DNA of 34,946 nucleotides from Acidobacteriota bacterium (GCA_025456425.1 JALOKP010000018.1:1-34946); one strand, 5' to 3'. Positions 21,995 through 33,291 are shown, counted from the stretch's first letter. Numbers and translations are program-made. Notes: generated by a model not told the origin, from the sequence alone.

Positions 21995-23944
21995 ATGGCC
22001 GATCGAACCGGCAAGAGACCTTCCGCCGGGCGCCCGGGCGCCTCCTCCTTCGTGGCCGGGCTGCTGCTCGCCGGGATCCTGGCGGTCCTGCCGTGGGGGA
22101 GCCCGTCGCAGGCCAGCGCCCCCTCCACCGTCTCGCGCGCCCTCGCCGGCGTCGCGGTCGACGAGAGCGGGCTGGCGCTGGCGGGGGTCGAGATCCGGCT
22201 TGCGCCCTGGGCCGCGGCCGCGGGCGGTCCCGCGGTACTGGCCATGGCGAAGACCGACGCCGACGGCCGCTTCGCCTTCGAAGACCTGCCGGCCGGCGAC
22301 TACCGCCTGATTGCCGTCAAGGGGGGCTACGCCCTGCTGGTCGGAAAGGTCAGCACCCTCGCCCGCGAGACGCTTCAGCTGATCCTGCGGCCGAGCGGCG
22401 CGGCGGGCGAGCCCGGCGTCGCGCCCGAGGGGCGCCGCTGGGCGATGCGCTTGCCCGCGCGGGACCTGCTCGAGGACGTCGACCAGAGCGTGCCGGCGGT
22501 CCTCTCGCAGGTCCCCGACACCGCGGCCCGCCGCGAGCAGGCGGTGCTCGTCGAGGTGGCGGGCGGCACGGGCGAGAACGGCGCGGGGGACGGGACCAGC
22601 CTCTCGGCGCACCTCGGCGCCTGGCTCGACCTCGGCGCCGCCGGGCCGTTCGGCCTCGACTTCGTGCGCGTCTCGGACGGCTCGTCGTCCGGCGTGGAGG
22701 GGACGGCCGACGCGCTGCAGCTCTCGTGGAGCGCCCCGTTCGAGACGGCGCTCGGCTCGATCAAGGCCGAGCTGGGCGGCGCGCGCGACGAGCGGGACGG
22801 CCAGGTCCCGGGCGCCGGGCCGTTCTCGAGCGCGTTCGACGGCGAGCGGCTGCGCGCCAGCTCGCAGCGCGCGGGCGAGTCCGGAATCCTCGCGCTCGTG
22901 CTCGACGCGGAGACCGTCTCCGGGAGCGAGACCGCGGGCTGGGCGCCGGCCACGCCGGCCGATCCGTTCCGGGCCTGGCGCGCATCGTTCGGCCTGAGCT
23001 GGAGCACGACCCGCGGGCGGCACGACGTCGAGCTGACGGCCGGGGCGCAAGCCGCCGACACCGGCTGGACCGCGGCCGCGGGTCAGCTCGCGACCCCGCT
23101 GGCCCGGACCGCGCCCGTCGCGGCCCTGCAGCCGATCGGCGCCACCGGCGGCACGGTGCTGCTGGTCGATCGCATGCGGGCCGGCGAGACGGTCGTGCTC
23201 GCAGGACGGCTGGCGGCCTCCACCAGCAACGGGCCCTGGGGTGCGAGCGTGGGCGGCGCGACCGCCGGGGTCCGCTGGGAATTCGTCCCGGGGATCGCGC
23301 TGCGTGCCGAGGGCGGGGCCGCGCTCAACGCGTCGGGGCCGACCCGGCCGATCTACCTGGTCGGGATCGAGGGCGGCGGGAGAGGCTTCGCCTGGTCGAT
23401 CGGGCGCTCGGTCGAGACCGGCTTCGCCCCCTGGTCGGGCGGAACGCAGGGCGCCGCCGCGCGCGTCGTCGTCTCGCAGGGCGACGCTTCCATGGAGCGC
23501 TGGTCGGCGCGCGGGTCGTGGGTGCCCGGGTACGACGGGCTGTCGCTCGAGGTCGGCTTCGACCGCTTCCGCGTCGAAGGGACGCTCGCTACCGTCCTGC
23601 CCTTCGACCTGCTGCTCGTGCCGGTCGTGGGCGAGGCGGCGCTCGCGGGCGACCAGGCGCTGATCGCGGTGAACTGGGCCCGCTTCGGCAGCGCGATGGA
23701 AATCAGCTGGAACCGGCTGGCCGACTCGGGAGGGGCGGGCGTGCTCGTGTCCGGAGCGGAGGGCTGGCAGCAGGGCGCCGTGCGGGTCCGGCAGCGCGTG
23801 CTCGCCTCCGACGCCTGGGGCGCGACCGCCTCGGTGCTCGTCGCGTACGAGTCGGCGCAATACCAGGGCCAGCCGGCACCGACCGTGCGGGCTGCCCTCA
23901 CCGAGCGCAGCCGGTTCTCCGGCGGCCTCGCCGTCCAGTTCTAG
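21995..23944 (+). CDS. Putative outer-membrane beta-barrel protein with N-terminal carboxypeptidase-regulatory-like domain
   Basis: A 649-residue envelope protein. The start is ATG 21995 with GAGGGAG at 21981-21987. A long basic N-terminus (MADRTGKRPSAGRPG) precedes a hydrophobic core FVAGLLLAGILAVLPW and likely cleavage near SQASA (about 42). Residues about 49-133 form one carboxypeptidase-regulatory-like beta-sandwich (VDESGLALAGVEIRL, DADGRFAFEDLPAGDYRL). The remainder (about 190-649) is rich in alternating short strands and Gly/Ser turns, with no Cys, and ends SGGLAVQF. The C-terminal Phe and strand pattern suggest an outer-membrane barrel. I see no plug-domain motifs of a TonB receptor. 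It ends 17 bases before the histidine kinase start and is probably co-transcribed with it, so it may be a partner or client of that sensor. The barrel assignment is inference. Confidence 0.78.
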   Translation: MADRTGKRPSAGRPGASSFVAGLLLAGILAVLPWGSPSQASAPSTVSRALAGVAVDESGLALAGVEIRLAPWAAAAGGPAVLAMAKTDADGRFAFEDLPAGDYRLIAVKGGYALLVGKVSTLARETLQLILRPSGAAGEPGVAPEGRRWAMRLPARDLLEDVDQSVPAVLSQVPDTAARREQAVLVEVAGGTGENGAGDGTSLSAHLGAWLDLGAAGPFGLDFVRVSDGSSSGVEGTADALQLSWSAPFETALGSIKAELGGARDERDGQVPGAGPFSSAFDGERLRASSQRAGESGILALVLDAETVSGSETAGWAPATPADPFRAWRASFGLSWSTTRGRHDVELTAGAQAADTGWTAAAGQLATPLARTAPVAALQPIGATGGTVLLVDRMRAGETVVLAGRLAASTSNGPWGASVGGATAGVRWEFVPGIALRAEGGAALNASGPTRPIYLVGIEGGGRGFAWSIGRSVETGFAPWSGGTQGAAARVVVSQGDASMERWSARGSWVPGYDGLSLEVGFDRFRVEGTLATVLPFDLLLVPVVGEAALAGDQALIAVNWARFGSAMEISWNRLADSGGAGVLVSGAEGWQQGAVRVRQRVLASDAWGATASVLVAYESAQYQGQPAPTVRAALTERSRFSGGLAVQF

Positions 23945-23961
23945 GCCACCGGGACGACGCC

Positions 23962-26805
23962 GTGACCGCCCGCCGCATCACGACCGCCGCCGCCGTCGCG
24001 GCCCTGGCCGCGGCGGTCGGGCTGCTCGCCGTCTCGGCGCTGCGGACCTGGCGCGAGTCGACGCCCTGGTACGGGATGCAGCTCGCGCAGGGCGAGTTCG
24101 GTGTCGCGGTCGCGGCGGTCGCGCCGGGGGGGCCGGCGGCGGACGCCGATCTGCGCGCCGGGGACCGGGTCCTGCGGCTTGGCGGGCGCCCGGTCGAGAC
24201 CGAGGTGGCGGCGCAGGCGATCCTGACCGGGCACGCCGCGGGGGCGCGGCTCGGGGTGCTCGTCCTGCGCGACGGCGAGACGGTTCCGCTGCGCGTCACC
24301 CCCGCCGCGCTCGTGCGCTGGCGCCCCGACCGGATCGTCGGGAGCCTGGTCGGGCTGGCGTTCCTGGCCGGCGCGCTGGCCGTGATGCTCCGGCCCCGGG
24401 GCGGGGTGGCCGATCGGATCTACGCGCTGTGGTGCCTGGCGGGCGGCGTGCTGATCGGCGTCTCGTGGTCGCCCATCGGGGCCACGGCCGACTGGCCGCT
24501 GTTCTGGGCCGACCGGATCGCGCGGCTCTTCTTCCCGGCGCTGTTCCTGCACCTCGTCGTCGCGCTCGAGCCCGGCTTCCGGCGGCTGCGGCCTGCAGTC
24601 CCGGTGCTCTACGCGCCGGCGGTCGCGCTGCTGTTCGTCGAGCTGCAACTCGTCGGCCTGGGTAAGGCCCGGCTGGCGGCCGAGCCGGTCGGGCTGCTCG
24701 ACCTGCTGCAGTCGCGCGCCGAGCTGTTCTGGGTGGCCGGCGGGCTGTCGCTCGGTCTCCTGCTGCTGGCCGCCGCCGCGCTGCGCGCGCGCGACGCGGC
24801 GGCGCGTGCCAAGGCGCGCTGGATCCTGGCCGGCACGACCGCCGGCCTCGCTCCCTACCTCCTGCTCTCGGCCTACCCGCAGTGGATGAGCGGGAGCGAG
24901 CCCGCCTGGAGCTGGCTCGCGCTCCCGCCGCTGGTGCTGGTCCCGCTGGCCTTCACCGGCGCCGTGCTCGAGTACCGGCTGATGGACCTGGCGCTGTTCG
25001 GCCGGCGGCTGACGACCGCGACCGCGACGCTGGCCTTCACGCTGACGCTCTTCCTGGGGGTGCTCAGCCTGACGCGCTGGGCCCTGGTGCCGCTGCTGCA
25101 GCCGGCGGGCCTGGCCCCGGCGCTGATCGCGGCGATGATCACCGCGCTGCTGGCGCCGGCGATCCGCGCCGTGACGCGCGACCTGGTCAGCCGGATCTAC
25201 TACCGCCGCCACTACAGCTTCCGCCGCGCGCTCGAACGCGTGGCCCGCGACCTGAACGCGGAGTTCGACCTGCCGCGCCTGGCCAGCACGCTCGAGCGGC
25301 GCGTCTCCGAGGCTCTCGACGCCGGCGCGGTGCGGCTCCTGATCGTCTCGCCCGCCGGTCGGCTGGTCGATCCGGTAACGCAGACCGCGCTGCCCGACGC
25401 GCTCCCCGCCGACGCCTCACGCCGCCTCGACCGCGGCGAGGTCGTCTCGCTCGCGATGCTGCCGGCCGCGCCCGAGTGTCTGCCGTCCTTGCACGGCGCG
25501 CGGGTCCAGGTGCTGGTCCCGCTCTCGGTCGAGGACCGGCTGATCGCGGTGCTGGCGGTCGGCCCGCGCCGCACCGCGCGGCTGCTCGACTCGGACGACC
25601 TCGACCTGCTGCGCTCGGTGGCCCACCACGCCGCGGCGGCGGTGGCCGGGGCCCAGCACCTCGCGCGGCTGGAGGAGCAGGTCGCACTGGTTCAGCGGCT
25701 GCAGGCGCGCAGCGAGGCGCTGATCGAGGGCAGCCCGATCGGGATGGCCGTGATCGACGGCGACGGGATGATCCGCCACTTCAATCCGGCGCTCGAGCAG
25801 ATGTCGGGGCGGGCGCGGCTCGCGGTGCTGGGACAGCCCTACGCCGAGGCGCTCGACCCGACGCTGGCGGCGCTGGTGGCCGACATGCTGCGGCGGGTCG
25901 AACTCCACGGGCAGGCCCGGGCGTACCGCGTCAAGCTCCGCCGCGGCGCGGGGGCGCGGCTGGCGAACCTCGCGGCCTGCCGGCTCGCCTCCGCCGACGG
26001 CAGCGACGGCGTGCTTTTCACGATCGACGACGTCACCGACCGGGTGCAGATGGAAGAGCAGCTGATCCAGCAGGACCGCCTGGCCTCGGTCGGGCTGCTG
26101 GCGGCCGGGGTGGCGCACGAGGTCAACACGCCCCTGACCGGGATCTCGTCTTTCGCCCAGATCCTGCTCGAGGAGACCGTGGGCGAGGACCCGCGCCGGC
26201 CGCTGCTCGAGAAGATCGTCCAGCAGGCGGACCGCGCGTCGGGGATCGCCCGCGGGCTGCTCCGTCTCTCGCGGCCGAAGGCGGCGCCGGAGCTGGCGCT
26301 GGGGCCGGTCGACCTGGGCGAGCTGGTCGACGAGACGGTCGGGCTGCTGGCGCACCAGGTCCGCCAGGCCGGGGCCACCGTGCTGACCGCCTACGAGCGG
26401 TCCCGGGTCCTGGCGCTGGGCGACCGCTCGCGGCTGCAGCAGGTCGTGCTGAACCTGCTGCTCAACGCGCTGGACGCGGTGCGACCCGGCGGGCACGTGC
26501 GGGTGCGCGTCGGCGACGGACCGGGCGGGCGCGTCTTCTTCGAGGTCGAGGACGACGGTGTCGGGATCCCCGAAAGCGTCAAGGCCCGGATCTTCGACCC
26601 GTTCTTCACGACCAAGAAGCCGGGCCAGGGGACCGGCCTCGGGCTCTCGATCAGCTACGCGATCGTGCAGGAGCACCAGGGCGCGCTGCTCGCCGAGAGC
26701 GAGGCCGGCCGGGGAACGGTGATGCGCGTCGTGCTCCCGGCTGCAATCGCGGCGGTGGCGTCCGGCAGCCGGGTGGAGGAGCGGCGTGGCAGCCTTGCGG
26801 GCTGA
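23962..26805 (+). CDS. Membrane sensor histidine kinase with PDZ, multi-TM, GAF and PAS domains
   Basis: A 947-residue sensor kinase. The start is GTG 23962, 17 bases after the previous stop, with only a weak Shine-Dalgarno. TM1 is at about 8-27. A PDZ domain follows at about 45-115 ([22 protein letters not shown]), placed between TM1 and TM2 and so expected in the periplasm. TM2 to about TM8-9 run from about 125 to 400. Then come a GAF-like domain (about 436-565), a PAS domain (about 585-695, [22 protein letters not shown]), a HisKA domain with the phosphoacceptor H719 in [12 protein letters not shown], and HATPase_c with the N-box [10 protein letters not shown] (N835), [21 protein letters not shown] and [13 protein letters not shown]. 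All catalytic boxes are intact. The NtrC-type regulator gene overlaps its 3' end by 20 bases, making it the cognate partner. The signal is unknown. Confidence 0.96.
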   Translation: MTARRITTAAAVAALAAAVGLLAVSALRTWRESTPWYGMQLAQGEFGVAVAAVAPGGPAADADLRAGDRVLRLGGRPVETEVAAQAILTGHAAGARLGVLVLRDGETVPLRVTPAALVRWRPDRIVGSLVGLAFLAGALAVMLRPRGGVADRIYALWCLAGGVLIGVSWSPIGATADWPLFWADRIARLFFPALFLHLVVALEPGFRRLRPAVPVLYAPAVALLFVELQLVGLGKARLAAEPVGLLDLLQSRAELFWVAGGLSLGLLLLAAAALRARDAAARAKARWILAGTTAGLAPYLLLSAYPQWMSGSEPAWSWLALPPLVLVPLAFTGAVLEYRLMDLALFGRRLTTATATLAFTLTLFLGVLSLTRWALVPLLQPAGLAPALIAAMITALLAPAIRAVTRDLVSRIYYRRHYSFRRALERVARDLNAEFDLPRLASTLERRVSEALDAGAVRLLIVSPAGRLVDPVTQTALPDALPADASRRLDRGEVVSLAMLPAAPECLPSLHGARVQVLVPLSVEDRLIAVLAVGPRRTARLLDSDDLDLLRSVAHHAAAAVAGAQHLARLEEQVALVQRLQARSEALIEGSPIGMAVIDGDGMIRHFNPALEQMSGRARLAVLGQPYAEALDPTLAALVADMLRRVELHGQARAYRVKLRRGAGARLANLAACRLASADGSDGVLFTIDDVTDRVQMEEQLIQQDRLASVGLLAAGVAHEVNTPLTGISSFAQILLEETVGEDPRRPLLEKIVQQADRASGIARGLLRLSRPKAAPELALGPVDLGELVDETVGLLAHQVRQAGATVLTAYERSRVLALGDRSRLQQVVLNLLLNALDAVRPGGHVRVRVGDGPGGRVFFEVEDDGVGIPESVKARIFDPFFTTKKPGQGTGLGLSISYAIVQEHQGALLAESEAGRGTVMRVVLPAAIAAVASGSRVEERRGSLAG

Positions 26806-28189
26806 GGCGCCGGCCCGGCCGAGCCGGGGCACCATCCTGGCGGTCGACGACGAAGAGGTCATTCTCGACGTCCTCTCCACGCTGCTGGCGCGCCGCGGCC
26901 ACCGGATCGTGACCGCCCGCAACGCCGCCGAGGCCGAGCGCGCGCTGGCCGCGGAGCCGATCGACGTCGTCCTGCTCGACCTCTTCCTGCCCGGCACGAG
27001 CGGGCTCGAGTTGCTGCGCGCGATGCGCGCCGGCCATCCCCTGGTCGAGGTGATCATGGTCACCGCGCACGGCTCGGTCGAGACCGCGGTCGAGGCGATG
27101 CAGGGCGGGGCATTCCACTTCCTGACCAAGCCGTTCCAGAACGAGGAGGTCGTGCTGCTGGTCGAGACGGCGCTGACCCAGCGCCGGCTGCGCGAGGAGA
27201 ACGCCGATCTGCGGCGCGCGCTGGCCGACCGCCGGCGGGTCGGGAAGCTGGTCGGCCGCTCGGCCGGGATGGAAGCTGTCTACCGGATGATCGAGCAGGT
27301 CGCGGCAGCGCGGACCACGGTCCTGATCCAGGGGGAGAGCGGGACCGGGAAGGAACTGGTCGCCGAGGCGATTCACCAGCACGGCGCGCGGGGCGATGCA
27401 CCCTTCCTGGTGGTCAACAGCTCGAACCTCCCGGCCGACCTGATCGAGTCGCACCTGTTCGGCCACCTGCGCGGGGCCTTCACCGGGGCGACTTCCGGCC
27501 ACCGCGGGCTGTTCGAGGCGGCGGACGGCGGGACCCTGTTCTTCGACGAGATCAGCACGCTCCCCCCCGAGGTCCAGTCCAAGCTGCTCCGGGTCCTGCA
27601 GGAGAAGGAGTTCCTCCCGCTCGGTTCGGTCAAACCGGTCAAGGTCGACGTCCGGATCCTGGCCGCCACCAACGAGGACCTCGAGGTGCTGGTCCGAGAC
27701 GGGGCGTTCCGCGAGGACCTGTTCTACCGGCTGAACGTCGTGACGATCCGGCTCCCGGCGCTGCGAGACCGGCGCGAGGACGTCCCGCTGCTGGTCGAGC
27801 ACTTCCTCGACCAGTTCGGCTCCGAGCACCGCCGGCCCGGCCTGCGTCTCACTCCCGAGGCCCTGCGGGCGCTCGTCCGGTTCGACTGGCCGGGAAACGT
27901 CCGGCAGCTCCGGAACGTCGTGGAAAGGGCGGTGCTCCTGGCTCCGGCGGACGAGATCGGCGTCGATTCGCTGCCCGACGACGTGCTGCAGTCGCGCACC
28001 GTAGCGGCCGGGCCCGCGCTCCCGCCGGGCGCGAGCTTCGACGACGCGGTCTCGGAGTACGAGCGGGCCCTGATCCGCTGGGCGCTCGAGCAGTCCGGCG
28101 GGGTCCAGCGCCGGGCGGCGGAGCGGCTCGGGCTGAAGCCGACGACTCTCAACGAGAAGATCAAGAGGCTGGGGGTCCGCGAGCCCTGA
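26786..28189 (+). CDS. NtrC-family sigma-54-dependent response regulator
   Basis: A 467-residue transcription activator, the expected partner of the overlapping kinase. The start is GTG 26786, with GGTGGAGGA just upstream inside the kinase gene. The receiver domain (about 14-130) has acidic D21/D22, the phosphoacceptor D65 (VVLLDLFLPG), T93 and K115. The AAA+ domain (about 153-385) has Walker A GESGTGKE (183-190), the sigma-54 contact loop GAFTGA (230-235), Walker B LFFDEI (251-256) and LFYRLN. A Fis-type helix-turn-helix closes the protein (about 430-464, QRRAAERLGLKPTTLNEKIK). All parts are intact, so it should bind an enhancer and remodel sigma-54 RNA polymerase after phosphorylation. I found no clear -24/-12 promoter in the gaps of this window, so its targets may lie elsewhere. 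Confidence 0.97.
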   Translation: MAALRAEAPARPSRGTILAVDDEEVILDVLSTLLARRGHRIVTARNAAEAERALAAEPIDVVLLDLFLPGTSGLELLRAMRAGHPLVEVIMVTAHGSVETAVEAMQGGAFHFLTKPFQNEEVVLLVETALTQRRLREENADLRRALADRRRVGKLVGRSAGMEAVYRMIEQVAAARTTVLIQGESGTGKELVAEAIHQHGARGDAPFLVVNSSNLPADLIESHLFGHLRGAFTGATSGHRGLFEAADGGTLFFDEISTLPPEVQSKLLRVLQEKEFLPLGSVKPVKVDVRILAATNEDLEVLVRDGAFREDLFYRLNVVTIRLPALRDRREDVPLLVEHFLDQFGSEHRRPGLRLTPEALRALVRFDWPGNVRQLRNVVERAVLLAPADEIGVDSLPDDVLQSRTVAAGPALPPGASFDDAVSEYERALIRWALEQSGGVQRRAAERLGLKPTTLNEKIKRLGVREP

Positions 28190-28607
28190 AGGGCGGGGCC
28201 GCCCCCCCGGGCGCGGCATTTCCGCCGCAGGGACTCGGCCGGTGGTCGGTCCGCGGCCGGCCCGCCGGGATACGATCCCGGACGGAGGGATGAGGACATC
28301 GGGGTTGGGTTCCGGTCCGCTCGACGGGCTGCCCACAGACCGGCCGGCAAGGGCCGTCCGAGGCGGGGCGCGGCGGGGCGGAGGCTTCCCGGACGATCCG
28401 GCTTGACCCGGGCGCGCGAGGGGCGGTATACGGAGTCGCCCGCACCGCGCCCGACCCCGTCCGGTCAGCCCAGAAGGCACCGGCGTCCCTCCGGAGGGTC
28501 ATGCGGCGGCGGGCGGCAAGCCGGAGAGGCGTAGGACGGCGACGACTTCCCGTGCGGGGAGGCTCCGCCCTTCGGCCGCGGGATCCCGGGAGACTGGGGA
28601 GGAAGGG
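28190..28607 (+). other. 418-base gap: promoter and structured leader of the TonB receptor gene
   Basis: No gene is supported here. Just after the regulator stop is a GC-rich inverted repeat (28191-28204) that could end the upstream transcript weakly. A good sigma-70-like promoter lies at 28403-28432. The transcribed leader (about 28440-28607) holds a 12-base palindrome CCCTCCGGAGGG (28487-28498), a 6-bp hairpin (28546-28561, loop GTGC) and the palindrome CGGGATCCCG (28579-28588). I could not match it to a known riboswitch class. Confidence 0.6.
28403..28432 (+). promoter_or_regulatory. Sigma-70-type promoter for the TonB receptor gene
   Basis: TTGACC (28403-28408) and TATACG (28427-28432) are separated by 18 bases, matching -35 TTGACA and -10 TATAAT at five and four positions. 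The predicted start near 28439 gives a leader of about 170 bases before the ATG at 28608. This is the best promoter match in the window. Confidence 0.65.
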
Positions 28608-31600
28608 ATGAGGTCCAGGAATTTCGTCGTATGGACGGTGGCTCTCTGCGCGGCGCTGCTTCTTTCCGCCTCAACAGCCGCGCTCGCTGCGCCGGGGCGG
28701 TTGAAGGTCACCGTCTTCGCGCAGTCGGGCAAGACCAAGGAAACGATACCCGGGGCCCAGGTCGCGCTGGCCAGCAAGGCGGGCAAGCTCCAGCCCAAGG
28801 CCGCGATCACCGACATCGACGGCATCTCGGCCTTCGAGAACCTGCCGCCCGACGACTACTCGGTGACGATCAGCTTCCCCGGCTACTCGACCGTCACCAA
28901 GGACATCAAGGTCGGCGACGGGCAGTCGGTCGAGCTGGCGATCACGCTGCTGGCGGAGATCACCGAGCAGGTCACCGTCGTCGGCAAGGAGAAGACGGTC
29001 GAACTGGACAAGGGGGCGGAGTCCTCCACCAGCATCAGCGCCGAGACCTTCGCCGACCTGCCCGTGGCGGGCCGCGAGTACCAGCAGGTGCTGACCCTCG
29101 CCCCCGGCGTGCAGGACTCCGACGGCGACGGCAACCCCAACATCCACGGCTCGCGCGAGCGCGACTTCAAGATGGACGTCGACGGCGTCAGCAACGTCGA
29201 TCCGCTGACCGGCCAGTTCCAGGGGAACATCAACCCCGACGCGATCGAAGAAATCCAGGTCGTCGAATCGGGCGCCGACGCTTCGTTCGGCGGCGCGGTC
29301 GGAGGCTTCGGCCGGATCACGACCAAGACCGGCGGCAACCAGTTCGAGGCCACTTTCAACCTGTTCTTCCGCAACAGCATCTTCGACAACGACGGCGCCG
29401 GCGGCGGCGACCCGCTCGACTACCAGCTGTTCCAGCCGTCGGTCTACTTCTCGGGGCCGCTGGTCAAGGATCACCTCTGGTACATGCTGAGCCAGGAGTA
29501 CCTCGACGCCTCCTTCCCGATCCAGGTGATCGGCGGCCAGTCGTTCGTCCAGGAGCAGACGCGGATGGTCCCGCTCTACCAGCTGACCTGGCAGGTCTCG
29601 CCCAAGAACCGGCTGCAGCTGCAGTACCGTGCCGATCCGTTCACGATCGAGCCCGCGTTCGTCGACAGCATCACGCCGATCGATACCGGCGCGATCGTCG
29701 AAGGCGGCGGCTCGACCTACTCCCTGCGCTGGACCGCCCCCTACTCGCCCACCTTCTTCTTCGAGGCGCTGGTCGGCTATTCGAAGGTCGAAACCGACAT
29801 CTTCCCGTACGACTCGAGCGCCATCAACACGTGCGGGATCGGGGGCCTCGAGGACCTGTACTGCACCGACCTCAGGACCCAGCGCCGGAGCGGCCCGTTC
29901 TACGCCGACTACTCCGACGATCGCGAGCGCTGGTCCTACCGACTCGACGCCGAGCAGTTCGTCCAGGAGTGGCTGGGCGGGTCGCACCGGATCAAGACCG
30001 GCTTCGCCTACGAGATGGCGGCCTTCGGCCGCACCCAGATCACGGACGACCTGATCAGCATCAACCGGATCTCCAGTTCGGGCGACATCGAGAACCCGGG
30101 CCTTTCCCGCCCCGACTCCATCATCGACTACACGCAGTTCTACCCGCGCGACAGCACGGCCACCGCCGACGGCGACTACTACGCAGTCTACCTCTCCGAC
30201 ACCTACGACCCGCTGCCGAACCTCTCGGTGACGGTCGGGGCGCGCTACAGCCGCGAGGAGATCGAGTCGTCCGGCTACGTCACGATCAACCCGGAGCGGC
30301 AGCGCGCGGTCTACCAGGAGGCGATCCAGGACTGCATCCGCGGCGGAGACAACGCGATCTACTGCGCGCAGATCAACGCTTACCTGCTGACCTTCTCGCC
30401 GCTCGACAACCCCGACCTCTACGCCTCCTGCGAGTCCGCCCCGAACCTCCAGATCTGCGGCCTGCTCTCCGGGCTGCCGGCGGACGAGCGGAGCTACCGT
30501 CAGCCCGAGGCGCTGTCGGTCGTGAACAACAACTTCTCGCCGCGCCTCTCGGCTTCGTGGGACCCGGCCAACGACGGCAAGACGAAGATTTCGGGCAGCT
30601 GGGGCCGCTTCTACGGCGACACGTTCCTGCTGCCCTTCGTCTCCGAGAACGGCCCGGACCGCACCATCCGACCGATCATCCTCGACCAGAACGGAGAGCC
30701 CTTCGGTGCGACGCTCGGCAGTGGTTTCGCCATCAGCCAGATGGCGCGCGACATCCGCTCGCAGAAGCAGGACGAGTGGACCCTGGCGATCGAGCGCGAG
30801 ATCGCTCCGGAGACGACGGCCAAGCTGCGCTATGTCAACCGCAAGTACCTCGACCTGTTCCAGGACGTCGACTCGAACCACCGGCCGGTGTACTGGGACG
30901 ACCTGACGCCGCAGACGCTGCAGCGCCTGCGGGTCGACGCGGCCAACTGCCGCCGGATCGGGAAGTTCGCCGACTGCACCGGCGGCCTGGCGGTTTCGAA
31001 CGGGCGGCTCGTCACGACCTTCGACGGGGTCGCCGACCTCGAGCTGTACAGCCCGGCCTTCGCCAACGTCTACGACATCGGCAACAACAACGACGCGACG
31101 TACAAGGCGATCATCCTCGAGATCGAGCGGCGCTTCTTCCAGAACTGGGAGGCGCGGATGTCCTACACCTGGTCCCAGTCCTACGGCCAGGCCGAAGACT
31201 TCGAGCAGGGGGTGGGCAACGACCCGACGACGCTCGACGACGAGGAAGGCCCGCTCTCGACCGACCAGCGGCACGTCGTGAAGTTCAACGGGCGCGTCTT
31301 CGTGCCCTACTGGGGCGGCTTCCGCCTGGGATCCTCGATCTCCTACGAGACCGGCCTGCCCTACTCGCTGATCCAGCAGCGCACGGTGCTCGACTTCCCG
31401 ACCGACCTGACCGGCGGGGTCGGGCCCAACCCGGTCGTCGTCTACTACAGCACGCCGCGCACGGTCTACCCGACCGGGCAGCGCAACAGCTTCCGGAACT
31501 CCCCCTTCTGGGACCTCAACGTCAACTTCCAGAAGGAGTTTCCGATCGGCTCGACGACCACGACGTTCCAGCTCGATATCTTCAACCTGCTGAACGACAA

Positions 31601-31736
31601 CACGCAAGAGATCCAGGCGCTAGTCCTGACCGAAGTTCAGGACAACGTCACGAACGTCACCCGGAACGTGAGGACGCCGATCGCCACGCGGCGCTTCGGC
31701 CGGCAGTTCCAGGTGGCCTTCAAAGTGAACTTCTGA
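28608..31736 (+). CDS. TonB-dependent receptor with N-terminal carboxypeptidase-regulatory-like domain
   Basis: A 1042-residue outer-membrane receptor of the large Acidobacteriota-type TonB/carboxypeptidase-regulatory family. The start is ATG 28608 with GGGGAGGAAGGG directly upstream. Signal peptide 1-28 (VVWTVALCAALLLSASTAALA). Regulatory-like domain at about 31-115 (ITDIDGISAFENLPPDDYSVTI). A TonB-box-like segment EQVTVVGKE is near 120. The plug domain is at about 130-245 (DLPVAGREYQQVLTLAPGV, GGFGRITTKTGGNQFEATF). The 22-strand-type barrel runs from about 250 to the end and closes with FQVAFKVNF. Eight Cys form four close pairs in barrel loops (residues 409/419, 576/586, 608/617, 781/790), probably extracellular disulfides. 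Substrate is not deducible. It has its own promoter and a strong terminator, and follows the two-component genes, which may or may not control it. Confidence 0.95.
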   Translation: MRSRNFVVWTVALCAALLLSASTAALAAPGRLKVTVFAQSGKTKETIPGAQVALASKAGKLQPKAAITDIDGISAFENLPPDDYSVTISFPGYSTVTKDIKVGDGQSVELAITLLAEITEQVTVVGKEKTVELDKGAESSTSISAETFADLPVAGREYQQVLTLAPGVQDSDGDGNPNIHGSRERDFKMDVDGVSNVDPLTGQFQGNINPDAIEEIQVVESGADASFGGAVGGFGRITTKTGGNQFEATFNLFFRNSIFDNDGAGGGDPLDYQLFQPSVYFSGPLVKDHLWYMLSQEYLDASFPIQVIGGQSFVQEQTRMVPLYQLTWQVSPKNRLQLQYRADPFTIEPAFVDSITPIDTGAIVEGGGSTYSLRWTAPYSPTFFFEALVGYSKVETDIFPYDSSAINTCGIGGLEDLYCTDLRTQRRSGPFYADYSDDRERWSYRLDAEQFVQEWLGGSHRIKTGFAYEMAAFGRTQITDDLISINRISSSGDIENPGLSRPDSIIDYTQFYPRDSTATADGDYYAVYLSDTYDPLPNLSVTVGARYSREEIESSGYVTINPERQRAVYQEAIQDCIRGGDNAIYCAQINAYLLTFSPLDNPDLYASCESAPNLQICGLLSGLPADERSYRQPEALSVVNNNFSPRLSASWDPANDGKTKISGSWGRFYGDTFLLPFVSENGPDRTIRPIILDQNGEPFGATLGSGFAISQMARDIRSQKQDEWTLAIEREIAPETTAKLRYVNRKYLDLFQDVDSNHRPVYWDDLTPQTLQRLRVDAANCRRIGKFADCTGGLAVSNGRLVTTFDGVADLELYSPAFANVYDIGNNNDATYKAIILEIERRFFQNWEARMSYTWSQSYGQAEDFEQGVGNDPTTLDDEEGPLSTDQRHVVKFNGRVFVPYWGGFRLGSSISYETGLPYSLIQQRTVLDFPTDLTGGVGPNPVVVYYSTPRTVYPTGQRNSFRNSPFWDLNVNFQKEFPIGSTTTTFQLDIFNLLNDNTQEIQALVLTEVQDNVTNVTRNVRTPIATRRFGRQFQVAFKVNF

Positions 31737-31753
31737 CCGGGCTCCCATCCCAG

Positions 31754-31781
31754 CGCGCCCCGGGGCCTGCCCCGGGGCGCG
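31754..31781 (+). terminator. Strong terminator hairpin after the TonB receptor gene
   Basis: Perfect 12-bp stem (31754-31765 with 31770-31781) and a 4-base loop CCTG, 17 bases after the receptor stop, followed by TCGCATTTC. The stem is very stable; the U-tract is short. It separates the receptor transcript from cysS. Confidence 0.75.
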
Positions 31782-31812
31782 TCGCATTTCGGGGTGGCAG
31801 AAAGGGGTCCCC

Positions 31813-33207
<1,395 letters not shown>

Positions 33208-33291
33208 GCCTCCCGGCTGCGGGACGGCGCCGGCAGCGCGGGCGGGCGGGTGTGCCGCCGGGGCGCGATCATCGCGTGCGGGAGGTGCCGG

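Noticed and set aside
28440..28607. c-di-GMP or cobalamin riboswitch in the TonB receptor leader
   Set aside because: The conserved core sequences of these aptamers are not present; only unspecific hairpins are visible.
33250..33291. Earlier GTG start for yraN at 33250
   Set aside because: GGAGGTG is positioned for ATG 33292, and the extra residues do not resemble the family.
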